The position numbers and the translations under genes were made by a program. From Amblyornis subalaris (taxonomy: Eukaryota; Chordata; Aves; Passeriformes; Ptilonorhynchidae), in contig JACAXG010000007.1 of assembly GCA_018881555.1 (NCBI GenBank), positions 8,694,935-8,758,934 of the forward strand: a stretch of 64,000 nt of DNA. The letters run 5' to 3'. A model generated the notes under the pieces. The model saw nothing but the letters and a program-made list of their open reading frames with translations, did no database searches and was not told the origin of the DNA. Positions 52,770-63,432 of the stretch are shown here, one piece after another; the first letter of the stretch is position 1; each line of letters begins with the position of its first letter.

Positions 52770-53645
52770 TGAAGGATCTGGATGCTATCCAGAGGGACCT
52801 GGACAAGCTAAAGAAGAGAGCCTATGGGAACCTCATGAGGTTCAACAAAGTCAAGTGAGAGCTGCTGCACCTGGGTTGGGACAACCCCCAGTATCAACAA
52901 AGGCTGGAGGATGAAGGGATTGAGAGCAGCCCTGTGGAGAAGGAATTGGGGTGCTGGTGCATGAGAGATCGGACATGAGCCACACATTGGAACATGCACT
53001 TGCAGCCCAGAAAGCCAATCATAACATAATGCAAAAAAAAAAAACCAAACCAAAAAACCACCAAACCAAAAAAACAGCGTGGCCAGCAGGTCGAGGGAGG
53101 TTATTCTGCACCTCTGCTCTGCTCTGGTGAGACTCCACCTGCAGTGCTGCATCCAGTTCTGGGATCCCCAGCGCAGGAAAGACATGGATTTGTTAAAATG
53201 GGCGTGGAGGAGGCCATGACAGACGATGAGAGGGCTGGAACATCTCTCTCGTGAAAACAGTCTGGGAGAGCTGGTGTGTTCAGCATGGAGAAAGGAAGGC
53301 TCCACGTAGAGGGAGACCTTATAGCACCTATAATACCTAAAGAGGCTACAAGAGAGCTGGGGATGGACTATTGAGTCGGGGTAGGACAAGGAGCAATAGT
53401 TCTAAACTGGAGAAGGGTCGATTTAGACGAGATATAAGGAGGAAAGGTGATGAAGCTCTGGAACATGTTTGCCTGAGAGGTGGTAGATGCCCCATCCCTG
53501 GAAACATTCAAAGCCGGTTGGGATGGGGCTCTGAGCAGCCTGATGTACTTGAAGATGTCCCTGCTCGCTGCAGGGGTGTTGGACTGGATGGCCTTTGAAT
53601 GTCCTTGCCAACCCAGCAGACCATTCTGTGACTCTGACTCTGTGA
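52770..53645 (+). mobile_element. CR1 LINE, ORF2 C-terminus plus 3' region
   Basis: The copy starts inside the end of ORF2: from about 52779 it encodes DAIQRDLDKLKKRAYGNLMRF-like sequence, a conserved segment near the RT C-terminus. It runs through LLHLGWDNPQYQQRLEDEG, the 'cagcagGTCGAGGGAGG' block and GTGAGACTCCACCTGCAGTG to a complete 3' region: GATATAAGGAGGAAAGG, GGTGGTAGATGCCCCATCCC, GTCCCTGCTCGCTGCAGGGG, TTGGACTGGATGGCC, CCAACCCAGCAG and ATTCTGTGACTCTG. Premature stops break the ORF2 part. An A/C-rich tract at 53032-53075 replaces the usual segment before the GTGGCCAGCAGG block. Long minus-strand frames across this copy are shadows. Confidence 0.95.
53032..53075. repeat. A/C-rich tract inside CR1
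   Basis: About a dozen A, then AACCAAAC-type units, occupy the place of the usual CR1 segment between 'aaagccaatc' and 'GTGGCCAGCAGG'. It looks like an expansion or replacement of an originally A-rich coding stretch. Confidence 0.8.
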
Positions 53646-53718
53646 AACCTGTGGTCTCCCTGCCTGTCCGTGACACACGGCACCTTTCCCTGGGGAGACA
53701 GCTCTCCCTGGATCGCTG

Positions 53719-53754
53719 CTTCCCGCGGCGCTTCCCGCGGCGCTTCCCGCGGCG
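53719..53754. repeat. 12-bp GC-rich minisatellite, 3 perfect copies
   Basis: CTTCCCGCGGCG is repeated three times without mismatch. Each unit carries a CCGCGG site, and the unit length keeps frame (FPRR repeated in one frame). Confidence 0.95.
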
Positions 53755-53780
53755 GTCCCGGGCTGTGCCGGTGCCCGGGC

Positions 53781-53799
53781 CCGCCGCTAGATGTCGCCC
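53781..53799 (+). promoter_or_regulatory. CTCF-like motif
   Basis: CCGCTAGATGTC at 53784-53795 matches the CTCF core CCASYAGRKGGC at 10 of 12 positions (A to G at position 3, G to T at position 11), with C/G-rich flanks. CTCF is the vertebrate insulator and loop-anchor protein. The G-to-T change falls in the important GGC part, so binding may be weak. Confidence 0.3.
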
Positions 53800-53851
53800 T
53801 TGCTCTTCGGCGGAGCTCCGGCGCCCACACGCCGAATTTCCAGGGAACGGG

Positions 53852-54500
53852 ACATTCCGTGGAATCACAGGGTCTGCAGGGCTGGGGAAAGACCTGCGAG
53901 ACCATCGAGCCCAGCCGTTCACCCAGCACTACCAGCTCCATCACTAAACCACGTCCCCGAGTGCCGCATCTGCACGGCATTTGAATACCTCCGGTGGTGG
54001 TGACTCCGCTGCTTCCCCGGGCAGCCTCTTCCAGGGCCTGGCTACACTTTTGGTGAAGAAATTTTCCCTAATAGCCAATCTAAACCTCGCCTGACACAGC
54101 CTGAGGCCATTTCCTCGTGTTCTATTGTTTGGCGTTTGGGAGAAGAGACCGACCCCCACCGTGCTACACCCTCCTTTCAAGCAGTTGTAGGGAGTGATAA
54201 GGGCTCCCCTGAGCCTCCTCCAGGCTGAACACCCCCAGCTCCCTCAGCCACCCCTATAAACAGGATTTACCCTCTACNCCCTTCCCCAGCTCCATTGCCT
54301 TCCTCTGGACTTGCTCCAGCGCCTCAATGTCTTTCTTGTAGTGAGGGGCCCCAAATTGAATACAGGATTTGAGGTGCAGCCTCACTAGTTCCAAGTACAG
54401 GCCAGTACTGGTCGTGCTGGCCCCAAAGCACGCCCGAGGAGTGATGGCCCCACACAGGCTCCAGGCGTGTCTGACATGAGCACCCACACGTAGGGCAGGT
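53852..54500 (-). mobile_element. CR1 LINE 3' region, minus strand
   Basis: Read on the plus strand it is the reverse complement of a common avian CR1: GGAATCACAGGGTCTGCAGG, AGACCATCGAGCCCAGCCG, CTAAACCACGTCCC, AATACCTCCGGTGGTGGTGA, GGCAGCCTCTTCCAGGGCCT, GAAATTTTCCCTAATAGCC, GGCCATTTCCTCGTG, GGGAGAAGAGACCGACCCCC, CAGTTGTAGGGAG, GAGCCTCCTCCAGGCTGAAC and CTCAATGTCTTTCTTGTAG. Similarity weakens beyond about 54450, and the far end is uncertain. This subfamily differs from the plus-strand copy at 52770. No functional frame; the 129-codon minus frame at 54254-54643 is the element read as protein. Confidence 0.92.
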
Positions 54501-54782
54501 TTCCCAGAAGTGCAGTTGTGGTTGGTTTTATCTAGAACTGTAATGGTTTGGAGGGAGTGCTCCTGCCTCTGAATAAAACTTTTGAAATCCGTATCTNGCA
54601 CTGAGTTCACTATGCCTGAAGACCATAAGTGGACTTTCTTCATTCTGTTCTTGCTGGAATGAGTTTTGATTGTCTCAATGCCAGAAAAATAGTCACTATC
54701 ACATAATTAAGTTTATCTTTGACGGAACTTTATGGTGCCATTTGTTCTAGCGTAACTTGTCAAGTTACACTTANCAAACTGG
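54501..54782. other. Unassigned DNA between two CR1 copies
   Basis: Returns to AT-rich composition. Part of 54500-54600 may still be diverged CR1 DNA. No gene or further repeat recognised. Confidence 0.5.
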
Positions 54783-54868
54783 TACAAAATNATAGAATCA
54801 TAGAATTGTTTGGGTTGNAAGGGATTTTTAAAGATCGCCTGGTCCAAACCCCCTGCTATGAACAGGAA
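54783..54868 (-). mobile_element. CR1 LINE 3' tip, minus strand
   Basis: ATAGAATCATAGAATTGTTT followed by GGGTTGNAAGGGATTTTTAA and AGATCGCCTGGTCCAAACC is the reverse complement of a CR1 3' terminus, with two copies of the 8-bp tail unit (CATAGAAT). Only the last ~85 bp of the element are present, a typical severe 5' truncation. Confidence 0.93.
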
Positions 54869-56499
54869 AAGTGGGTTACTGTTTGATTCAAATTTTGATG
54901 GTTTCTCTCTTCCCTATAAATTCTGAATATTATGTAGAAGAGTTTATAGCATATTGCATTTAAAAATCTGGATTAACAGTGTTTTTTCCTTTCTACAGTA
55001 GTAGAAATACAGTGNCTATATATCCAAACACACACTGTTTATTTTTGCCATGTCAGCATGTTTTCATCTTCAGCAGAGATGGTCTTTACTTCATCATCAT
55101 TCAATGCTTTGCTTTATCTTCATTCAAAAAGATGAGATATGATATTCATATTCTGTGGTGATGACTGAATTAGTAATTTCCTGTGGACACTTTTGTAATA
55201 CTTCACAACATCCANACAAAATCGAGCAGTGTTACTGGGCAACCTGGACAGTGTTGTGAGACAGAGTTTAAAATTGCCCAACAGCTATTAATTCTGGTGG
55301 TGATAGTGAGATGTCTTGAAAAAGCTTTACAAAGCACTCTGCATTTTTATACTATATTAGGTATTCAGAAAACCACTATAATANGCTAAACTTTGGCTGC
55401 AACTGTGAGCACTCGGCAAACTTGGCCAGATGTTTCACATGGGATGTGCAAGAACTTAGAGAATTACTGATCATCAGGTTAGTTAAGGTTTCTGTTCAGN
55501 GTCCTGCTTTGTGTTACATACAGAAGCAGACATAGAATCTCATCTTTTAGGCAGCATTCAACTGCCTTGGCTCTAGGAATAGACCTTTTTTGCTGTAGTG
55601 ATCTCCTAATTTGTTTTAAAAAAAAACCAAAACCAAACAAGNACAGCAAAACCAACAGAAAAATAAATGAGATGAAATTATAAGGACAGTAGCATTTGTT
55701 ATCACTGTAGAGCAANGTGCATCACAAGGAGCATGCATGGAAAAGAGCACATTAAAAAAGAGCAGGCATTTGTAATCTTGATACTGCTTATCTTAGTAGT
55801 TTCTTTACTTGCTAGCACAATATTCTTTTTAATACTTTGTGTAATTCCCTAGGTTTTTAGAAAAGCAAAGTGAAAACATCGAAATAGATTTTGTGGAGTT
55901 GTAACACCCCCCACAGGGGTCATCAGCAAGATGGCAATCTTTGGATGCATCTGACAGCCATCTGCTGCTTGAGCTAACAGTGTCACTGACAGCAGTAGCA
56001 GAGAGTTATTTTTTTGTACTGTCTATCAGTACGNAGGAAGAAAGGCAGTGCATCCTGTGGATTCCCTAACCTCTTGCCAGGAGTGGAGAAATTTCCCCGT
56101 ACCATCTAAGTCCCAATATTCTTCTTCCTGGAGTCCTTCATCTCATTTCTCTTTATCATTTGTAGCTACCTCAGTGCTCTCTCCCGTTTCCTGGCTCACT
56201 TTTCATTCAACTCTCCCCAGTTTGATGTCTTTTGGGCCCAGTCCTCTCCAGCATTACATTAGATCAGCTGATATCCCTCCCAAAACTACAAGTTTCCTGT
56301 TACCTCCTGATTACTCCTGATGTCAGATTCTTACCCCAAGCAGTACCACACTTGCTCCTCTGCTTGTCATTTTCATTTCCTCCAGGTCCAGTATCAGTAT
56401 CTCTCACTCTATCTTGCATAACAGGGTCCATTCTAGGTCTTGGACCATAGGGCATTTTCCTGAATGGGGCCTTCCACCTCCTTTCTTTCAGTGCTAGGT
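54869..56499. other. Non-coding single-copy DNA
   Basis: No recognised gene. It contains an A/C-rich stretch at about 55618-55655 and a C/T-rich patch at about 56050-56450. That patch leaves open frames on the plus strand (90 and 72 codons) by composition. Confidence 0.6.
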
Positions 56500-56555
56500 A
56501 TCACAGAAAGTCCAGAGGGGATGATCAAATCATCTTGTTTGAACTCTTACCATGC
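56500..56555 (-). mobile_element. Old CR1 3' tip, minus strand (tentative)
   Basis: CACAGAAAGTCCAGAGGGGA, TGATCAAATCATCTTG, TTTGAACTCTTACC parallels the reverse complement of an old amniote CR1 3' end ('ccagaagggaccat...gatcatctagtctgacctcct'). Short and diverged. Confidence 0.42.
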
Positions 56556-57600
56556 TGTGAGCCCTTATATTTCACTCCCTTCTTATATATTGGATCTGAT
56601 AAATTGAATTTTGACACTGAGATGATCATAGTTCCTTAAACGAGGATTGGAAAGCCTGAGGAAAAACACACAGGCTTGTATGAGGAACAGTGTGAATTAC
56701 TGCCTTTGCCAATATGATGGTGTTTTTCTGGGAGCTGACATGATGCCAGTGTGTAATAGAGTTATGAATGGATTAACCAGGTGATGTCATAGCATGTATA
56801 TGATACTTTCTGTCACGTTTCTTNTTACAGGGACTTTCTTCCACTATTTTCTTCCAGTTATCAAAATATAAGACACGGCAATTCTACTACTACTTTGAGT
56901 AGTCGTGCAGTTTTCTTTTTTCATACAAGCAGAAGTGAGAAGTAAACTTTATTCTCATTAAGCTGAATTTTATTTGATCCTCTCCTAAGCAGAGTTGAGT
57001 GCCATATAAATACTCCATTATAAACCTACAAAAAGCAAATAATGCCACTGAAGACATTACCTGAAAATGCGTGAAAGTTAAGGATTGTGATTTGGTTAAA
57101 CTTATGTTTCTTATTTTTTGTCAAATTATATTAATAATGAAAATATGGGTATTTTATTGGAAAAGCCATGTAATATTCACACATTGATGAGTGAGGTAAG
57201 TTAATCTAAAGGGTTCTGATTTATATGGTTTTATGNATCATGCCCAGACAGTCTAACTGATCTCCAGAATTTATGTTCTCTTAAAGCTGTATCATGTTTA
57301 ATGTAGAAACAATTTCACTATTGCTGGGTGCATTAACACACATCATTATCAGTTCAGGATCTGGGGTGTTCAAGCATTTTTGTCTTTGAAATACCCTTAC
57401 ATTTATGAACTCTTTCAGAAACTTTCATTTTGAAAAATCCTCTTCTAAAACAACGTTCAAAATAAAGANGAAACACACAGAAGTTTGCTGGCTTTATAAG
57501 AAAAACAAAATTTGCATCAAAATTCTAAATAGACTTTAGACAGCTAGAGGAAGGTGATGATTTTGTTTGGGTTAATATTATTATCTCTCTTCTTTTGAAA
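56556..57600. other. Non-coding single-copy DNA
   Basis: AT-rich and featureless apart from a GTGAG|GTAAGT donor-like site at 57196 that has no partner acceptor. Confidence 0.6.
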
Positions 57601-57660
57601 GAGCACCTGGAGACCCCACCTGTGGTCAGTATTGTATATCCACATGATGGCCCCTGGTAT

Positions 57661-57714
57661 GCAGAAGGTCAGACGAGAAGGTGTTCTAGTCCCGCCTGGC
57701 CTCAGTCTATGAAT
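57661..57714 (+). mobile_element. Old CR1 3' tip, plus strand
   Basis: GCAGAAGGTCAGACGAGAAG, then GTGTTCTAGTCCCGCCTGGC, then CTCAGTCTATGAAT follows the old amniote CR1 end 'gcaggaggtcagactagatgatc...ggtcccttctggcctt...tctatgaat'. It sits between two MIR-like pieces. Confidence 0.55.
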
Positions 57715-57799
57715 AACAGAAGACATTTGCTGCCCGATGTTTGCAGTGAAAATAGACTTGGTAGATGGTGAGGAAACATGGAGGTACTCTGAATTCCCA

Positions 57800-57895
57800 C
57801 TTTGTAGNTGGATAATGGAGACTGATAGGGGACTTGCCCAGTGTCACAGAGGAAATACCAAGAATTAGATTGAGCACCACACCAATGGCTTGGCC
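57800..57895 (+). repeat. MIR-like SINE remnant
   Basis: GGATAATGGAGACTGATAGG, then GGACTTGCCCAGTGTCACAG, then the AATTAGATTGAGCACC region resembles the MIR core ('gaggaaactgaggc...gacttgcccaaggtcacacag...ggattcgaaccc'). A possible 5' part (AGCACCTGGAGACCCCACC, 57602-57640) lies on the other side of the CR1 tip. Ancient and diverged. Confidence 0.5.
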
Positions 57896-57905
57896 ATAAG
57901 CCTGA

Positions 57906-60900
57906 CCTTTCCTTTGCAGGCTCTCATCNTTAACAGACTGATCAGTGCAGAGCTTGGGATTGCCAGCTCCTCTTTAATTCCNTTTGGGAAAGTATTACTG
58001 CTGTGAAGCAATCTTTGTTGTCTCCATTTGTAAAGGATGTACCAAGACCCAGCCTTCGGACTCATTGTAAATGTGCTGGAGCAGGACTTTGCAATTAACT
58101 TCTCTATGTGCTTAATGAAAGCAGAAACAGCCTCATGCTAAGCAACTATGGTCACTGTAAAGACAAGGGATTCACAAGTGCATTTAGCAAACCAAATAAG
58201 CCAACTTCAGCAGTGATGGTTTCAAGTGTAAAATCACATCAGGGACTCACTATTCACTGAGGTGCCTGCCCTTTGGACTGCCTCTGTCTAAATTTTAAAT
58301 NTTTGCAGCATCTCTAAGGACTCTCACTATACATGAAGTTGGGGTTTTTCTGCCCAACCGAGCTCCTGTGCTCTGCCTTCTGTTGTTCTTAGAGTGGACT
58401 CTGCAAAATACATGAGAGAGGAAGAAAATGCTCCTTCAGCTGCTCAGTGGTTGTGATATTTTGCCCAGGAAAGCTGGGGTTGGGTCTGACTAAATGGGTT
58501 TAGACCTGTGTTCCAGAAGAATGCTCTAGCTGCCAAGCTCTAACACTCCGCATTGGGGCTGTGCTCACGTCCCTTTATTTGCCACAAAATGTAGTGGGGT
58601 TCCTGCTTATTAAGCTGGGCTTTTCTTTTTGCATCTGATTTCAGAGAATCTACATTTCCCCACTTACTAGCTTAAGGAACACAGCAGCCCTTCACAGGGA
58701 GGACCACGTAACCCTGTACTTGTGGCTTGTGCAGAGAATTTCTCCTGCCTCAGGTTCCAAAATGTTAACTCGAAANAATACACCTTATGCAGTGGAAGGC
58801 AGAAAAGAGGAATATTTATTGTTCTCCCACACACATACGCAAATCTAGAAAAATTGTCTGGAGAAATGAGCTCTGTTACAATAACTGTACTAACACAGAA
58901 TGTTTTCAGGTATTTCATGTTCTGTTCCTGTTGCAGAGGAAGAGAGTTGCTGATTTTTCCTCATTTCAAATCCTAATCTTACGTGATGCAAATCTAATTC
59001 AGGCTTTACAGCAAAGATTTCTGATGTAGTGAGATGTGAAAATGATGGTGAAATTTTCCAGTATTTCCTCATTTGCTTTTTCTGGATCTAATTGCATTTG
59101 TTACTGCCTGAGTTGTATGCAGACTCTACAGCTGTTTTTCCTCCCATGTACTTGTGATCTTTTTAACTTTTATTTCTGAAGTCCCTGGAAATCCTGAAAA
59201 GGAAAGAAGCTGAGATGCAGTTACCAAGGGGTTGTTTAAGGCTAAAATTTGGTGTCAAAACTCTGCATGTCCCAGACCACAGAAGTAATCAGGGTAAAAA
59301 CTTATTTCACATTTTTTTCTCAAAATTTATTTTCTCTCCCATTTAAACCATGGAAAAATCTCTTTGTGTCACAGTAGCGATGGGGTCACAGTCAGGAACT
59401 CAAATAACCAAATGACCTAATTTTCACTTTTGAGTAATCTGGGTTTAGGTTGTTTCTGTAGGGTTTTTGGTTTTGTTTGGGTTAATTTTCTGGTTTGCTC
59501 TCAGCCAAAATGCAGAAAATTGACAAAGCTGAAGCAAAATCAAACCTTTTTGTTTTGAGAATAACTTGAAGAGCTGTTTTTGCACAAAAAAAAATGGCTT
59601 TATTTTCTCAGCCTGCNCACTGAACAGACACTGGTCTTAATGGACAACATAGTCTGGGATTTCTTATTTGTTAAGAAAATGTTGACTGTTGAAACAAACC
59701 CATACAATCCATGTGGAAATGCCCTTTCATTTTTCATTTACCCAAAGGCGAATAAGCATTNCACTAAGACACTTGTCCTTTGATTCCAAGTGTTTTCCTG
59801 TTTGCTTCAGTGGAAGCATTGAGGTTGCTTTATATTGTTATCATGGAGGTTTGCACCCATAACTGATTACATGCTGCGTTAAGGATGTAGATAAAAACAA
59901 GAAGAGTTTGAAGAAGACGAAGGTACAGCTGCATTAAGTACAGCTTTAAGTATGTATTACATATTTGATATGTTGACACAAGCAAGCCAATCATTGCAGA
60001 GGTGGCAATAGTTTGGAGCAGCAATTGAAGGTTCACATACTGTTCTTCACTCCTCTGGAGTGCCTTTGGGAAAAGACTGTGCATAATTCAACTGACTTGT
60101 TGTGTAGTTTCAGATGAACTTAGTCTGTGTGTAGTTTATCCATGTGCTTGGATGTCAAAGAAATGTGGGTGGGAGGTTAGCATTCAATTAATACGTATGA
60201 AAAAAATACTTCTTGATCTAAATAATGCTTAACTTATTTTGACTGCGTAATTTTGCTTTTAAAAACTTGGATGCAATTCAGCACCAGACAGTTCGAGAGG
60301 TGGTAATAGTTTTTAGAGTTGTGTGATGTTGCGGTTTTCAAGACTGTCTGGTTCTTAAAATGTTAAAAAAAANAAAAGGTACAGAAATATTATTGAGGAT
60401 GTATTCCATTTCCAGGAGAGGGGAAAAAAAAAAAAGGGAAATCTATTATTTAAGAAAGAAATACAGCCAGTGTGATAAAAGTGCCTTCCCACGTCTTCTG
60501 GCCAGGTGCTACGTGCATATAAATGTTTCACGTTAAGCTTTAAGATCAAGGAAGAGTCTGTGGGGAACCTTGTTTCCTGGAGATCTGCTTGCTAGAGTAG
60601 CTCCCAAGTACTGACTTCCCATTTTTTATTTGGTTATTAAGGATGAAAGGCTACATCATTTTCCGGAATAGCGTTCCTTGCATGCCATTATCTTTGTCCA
60701 CAGCTATGAAACATGCATTTCTATAGGTTCATGTGGATGCTTAGCCTAAGCCAGCTGAGCCACCATGACTCCTGCTTTATGTAAGTTTAATTCAAAGGAT
60801 CACCTTTATGTCGTCCCGTAGACTGAACAAAAGATAGATGGTTTCATTAGTTGAGAAACTGTCTTTTTTCCATACAGCTGAGTATAACGGGTCTCCAGCC

Positions 60901-63432
60901 TGTGTAATGCAGGGCACTCTCTGTTACTGCTGAAAAGGAAACTTTGAAAGTCTAATTTTGTGGCGTGATTCACTCTCGGCAATGTGTGTGTGTATGTATG
61001 TGCAGCTTTACGTGTGCAAATCTCTAGTATGAAGTTTTGCATGCTACCAAATATATACAGAACCAGGAGAAAAAACATGATTGAAATCCATTTGTACTCA
61101 GTTTGCAGATCTGCAAATCAGAAAATCATCCCTAGGATTAGAAACTCCAGCACTTACCCATTCATCACAGCTACCCTGCATAAATATCCCTTCCACAAAG
61201 TCAGGGTTTTTTTTAAAAAAAATACTGGCATGATTAACAGATGTTTAAAATATAACAAGTTTAGCAAATAATTTTGTTTTGGCTTGGAAAAAAATCCTGG
61301 TTAAACTACTATTTTTTTTATATAACTTATTTTTATATTTCTTGTAAATGCTATCAACAAGAATGCTTCTGAAGTTCAAGAAAGGCACTTGCATTTACTC
61401 TTTAAAAAATAACTGTAATAAAAATTTCAAGCTAACAAATTACTGCAAAATATTATTACCCATACAAATAACAGAAGTTGTGCTCAATCAAATGTAACAT
61501 GCTGCTGTAAGATGGTAAATGATAATCATCATTATACAGAGGTGAAAAGGAAAGCACAACAGATGCAGCAATTTAGAATGAAACAAAACCCTTCAGAAAT
61601 GAACAAAACCTTGTACTTTACTAAGTGTAAGGGGAGCAAGAGTAAGTATAGGTTGTTTGGGGTTTTTTAGGGATGGAGGATCCAACCTATAGATATTTCT
61701 CCTACTGTGACCTATGTGCTTCTGTCTCAGTCTTCTTTATGTATTTGAAGGTAGTTCTGATTCATCAGGATGCCTGAAAACAGGTGTCATGCAGCTGCTT
61801 GGGGAAAAGCTAATAATGGCAATCTACTGTCTGGAGAGCTTATGCTTGTGCATTTTCTCTAACATGACACTCATATCAAATATAAACTTAACAAGGACTG
61901 ATCTATATTCTGTACTCTTCAGAAGTTGTTACTGAATCTATTTCCTGATGACTCCAGGGAAGAGTAATTGTGGCACTCCAAACCAGACACGTGGTTGGTA
62001 TTATATAGAAAGGGAAACATATTTTNGCCTGAACCCAAGTTTTCTTTGTGAGATCAAGAAGCCCATATATATGCATATGTCTGAGTGCATCTATATATAT
62101 AAAACTGATACTTCTCAACCCTTCTGACACAGACATACAAATGCTGCCAACTTTTAGTTTAGTTTAGAGGATAAACACAGATAAAAGCACAGTAAACAGC
62201 GAACTGCTATCCTTGGCAGAGGAAGGAGACAGATACTCTGCATGATCCCTTGCNAGCAGCTCTTCGTTGCAATAGGTACTTAAGTTTGAATAGTGGGCTT
62301 AGAATAGTTCAGCTAATGGAAATTTCTGAAAACAGTCTAGGAGTATGAGCTTGAAGAATCGACATCTTTTCTCGCAGATTTCTCAGACTTGGGAGGGAAT
62401 ATAGCCCATCTGACATGAACAGAAATGAGCACTTTTGTGCTTATACTCCTAATCTGGCAGTACAATAGTGCTTTCCTACCTCTGAGCACGTGTTTGAATA
62501 CCACACTGAGGAATACATATAAGCTTGAGAATACCTTCATTGAGAAGAATGATGCATCCTAAGGAGCTTGATTTGAAGTCTCCAGCATCCTCTGCTTTAA
62601 TATATCTTTGTATGGCAGGTCTGTATCAGAAGAGGTAGCAGGAATAAAAGTTTCCCTAACTTTCCTGTAAACCATGGGGGTAGAGTTTCTGAGAATTTTG
62701 GCCTAAAATACCTCTTTTGTGGGAACCTATGATACCATGTTCTGCTTTGCTGTCTGCCTCAGACACGTTATTTTGGTGCCGTAAGTGTTGTGTTTATTTA
62801 AACACGTGTTACATGTTTCATGGCCTGACATCCTGACAGGAACTGAATCTTTGGTGAACAATTCTGATCGAGGCTTCCATCATATGGCTGTCTGTGACTG
62901 CAGGGTGGCTGAACTAGGGAACAATATGAAGTCCTAAGTCCTTGTTTTACACCTTTATATTTTTTCTTCCTTCCACATGCTTTCTCATTCTAATTTCCTA
63001 GGTTTCTTCTGGTTTGTTTGGGATTTTTTTTTTTGTTGTTGGCTGTTTGGTTAGCTTTTTTCATTCAGGAAGCTTTTCTATTTACTGTGGGTATTTAATA
63101 TTTTCCTTTTTTCCCCAGTCTTGTGAGAAACTTAGCAGATGCATCAAAGGGAAAGTAAATATTTTTATTTCTTGTATTTCCTTTTTGTTACTGAACTCTT
63201 CCCCTCTTTTTCTTGTTTCTANTCCTTTGCTTTTAATTCCATCTTTTCTCTCTCATTCTGTCATTTAACCTTTATTCTTCTTTGCTTCTCCTCTTTCTTA
63301 ATTTATCTTTAATTGTTCCCGCAATAAGGTAGTGATTTTTTTATTCCTACAAAATATGTAATGATTCTGTTAGTATTTTCTCATTAATTCAATCTTCAAA
63401 AATAATTTTGTTTTGTGTATTTTATATTTTAG
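57906..63432. other. Non-coding single-copy DNA
   Basis: About 5.5 kb without a recognised gene or interspersed repeat. It includes short alternating runs near 60984-61002 (TG/TATG) and 62067-62101 (TA-rich), and G/T-rich tracts near 59460-59490 and 63005-63060. Open frames up to about 95 codons show no known motif. Confidence 0.6.

Larger units (their letters stand above)
53646..53851. other. CpG-dense GC-rich spacer between convergent CR1s
   Basis: By hand count about 22 CpG dinucleotides fall in 53714-53834, against an AT-rich, CpG-poor background. It includes a triplicated 12-bp unit (53719-53754) and a CTCF-like core (53781-53799). No TATA box, coding frame or known repeat is evident. 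It could be a small CpG island, a promoter fragment, or GC-rich repeat DNA that I do not recognise. Overlapping open frames here arise from low stop density. Confidence 0.6.

Noticed and set aside
52808..53389. 193-codon minus-strand frame
   Set aside because: It lies wholly on the antisense of the CR1 copy at 52770-53645 and has no independent support.
53368..53980. Several overlapping long frames on both strands (155-185 codons)
   Set aside because: They span a CR1 3' region, the CpG-dense spacer and part of another CR1. Low stop density in GC-rich DNA explains them, and no domain is seen.
57181..57205. Perfect donor-like site GTGAG|GTAAGT
   Set aside because: No plausible acceptor upstream and no open frame leading to it.
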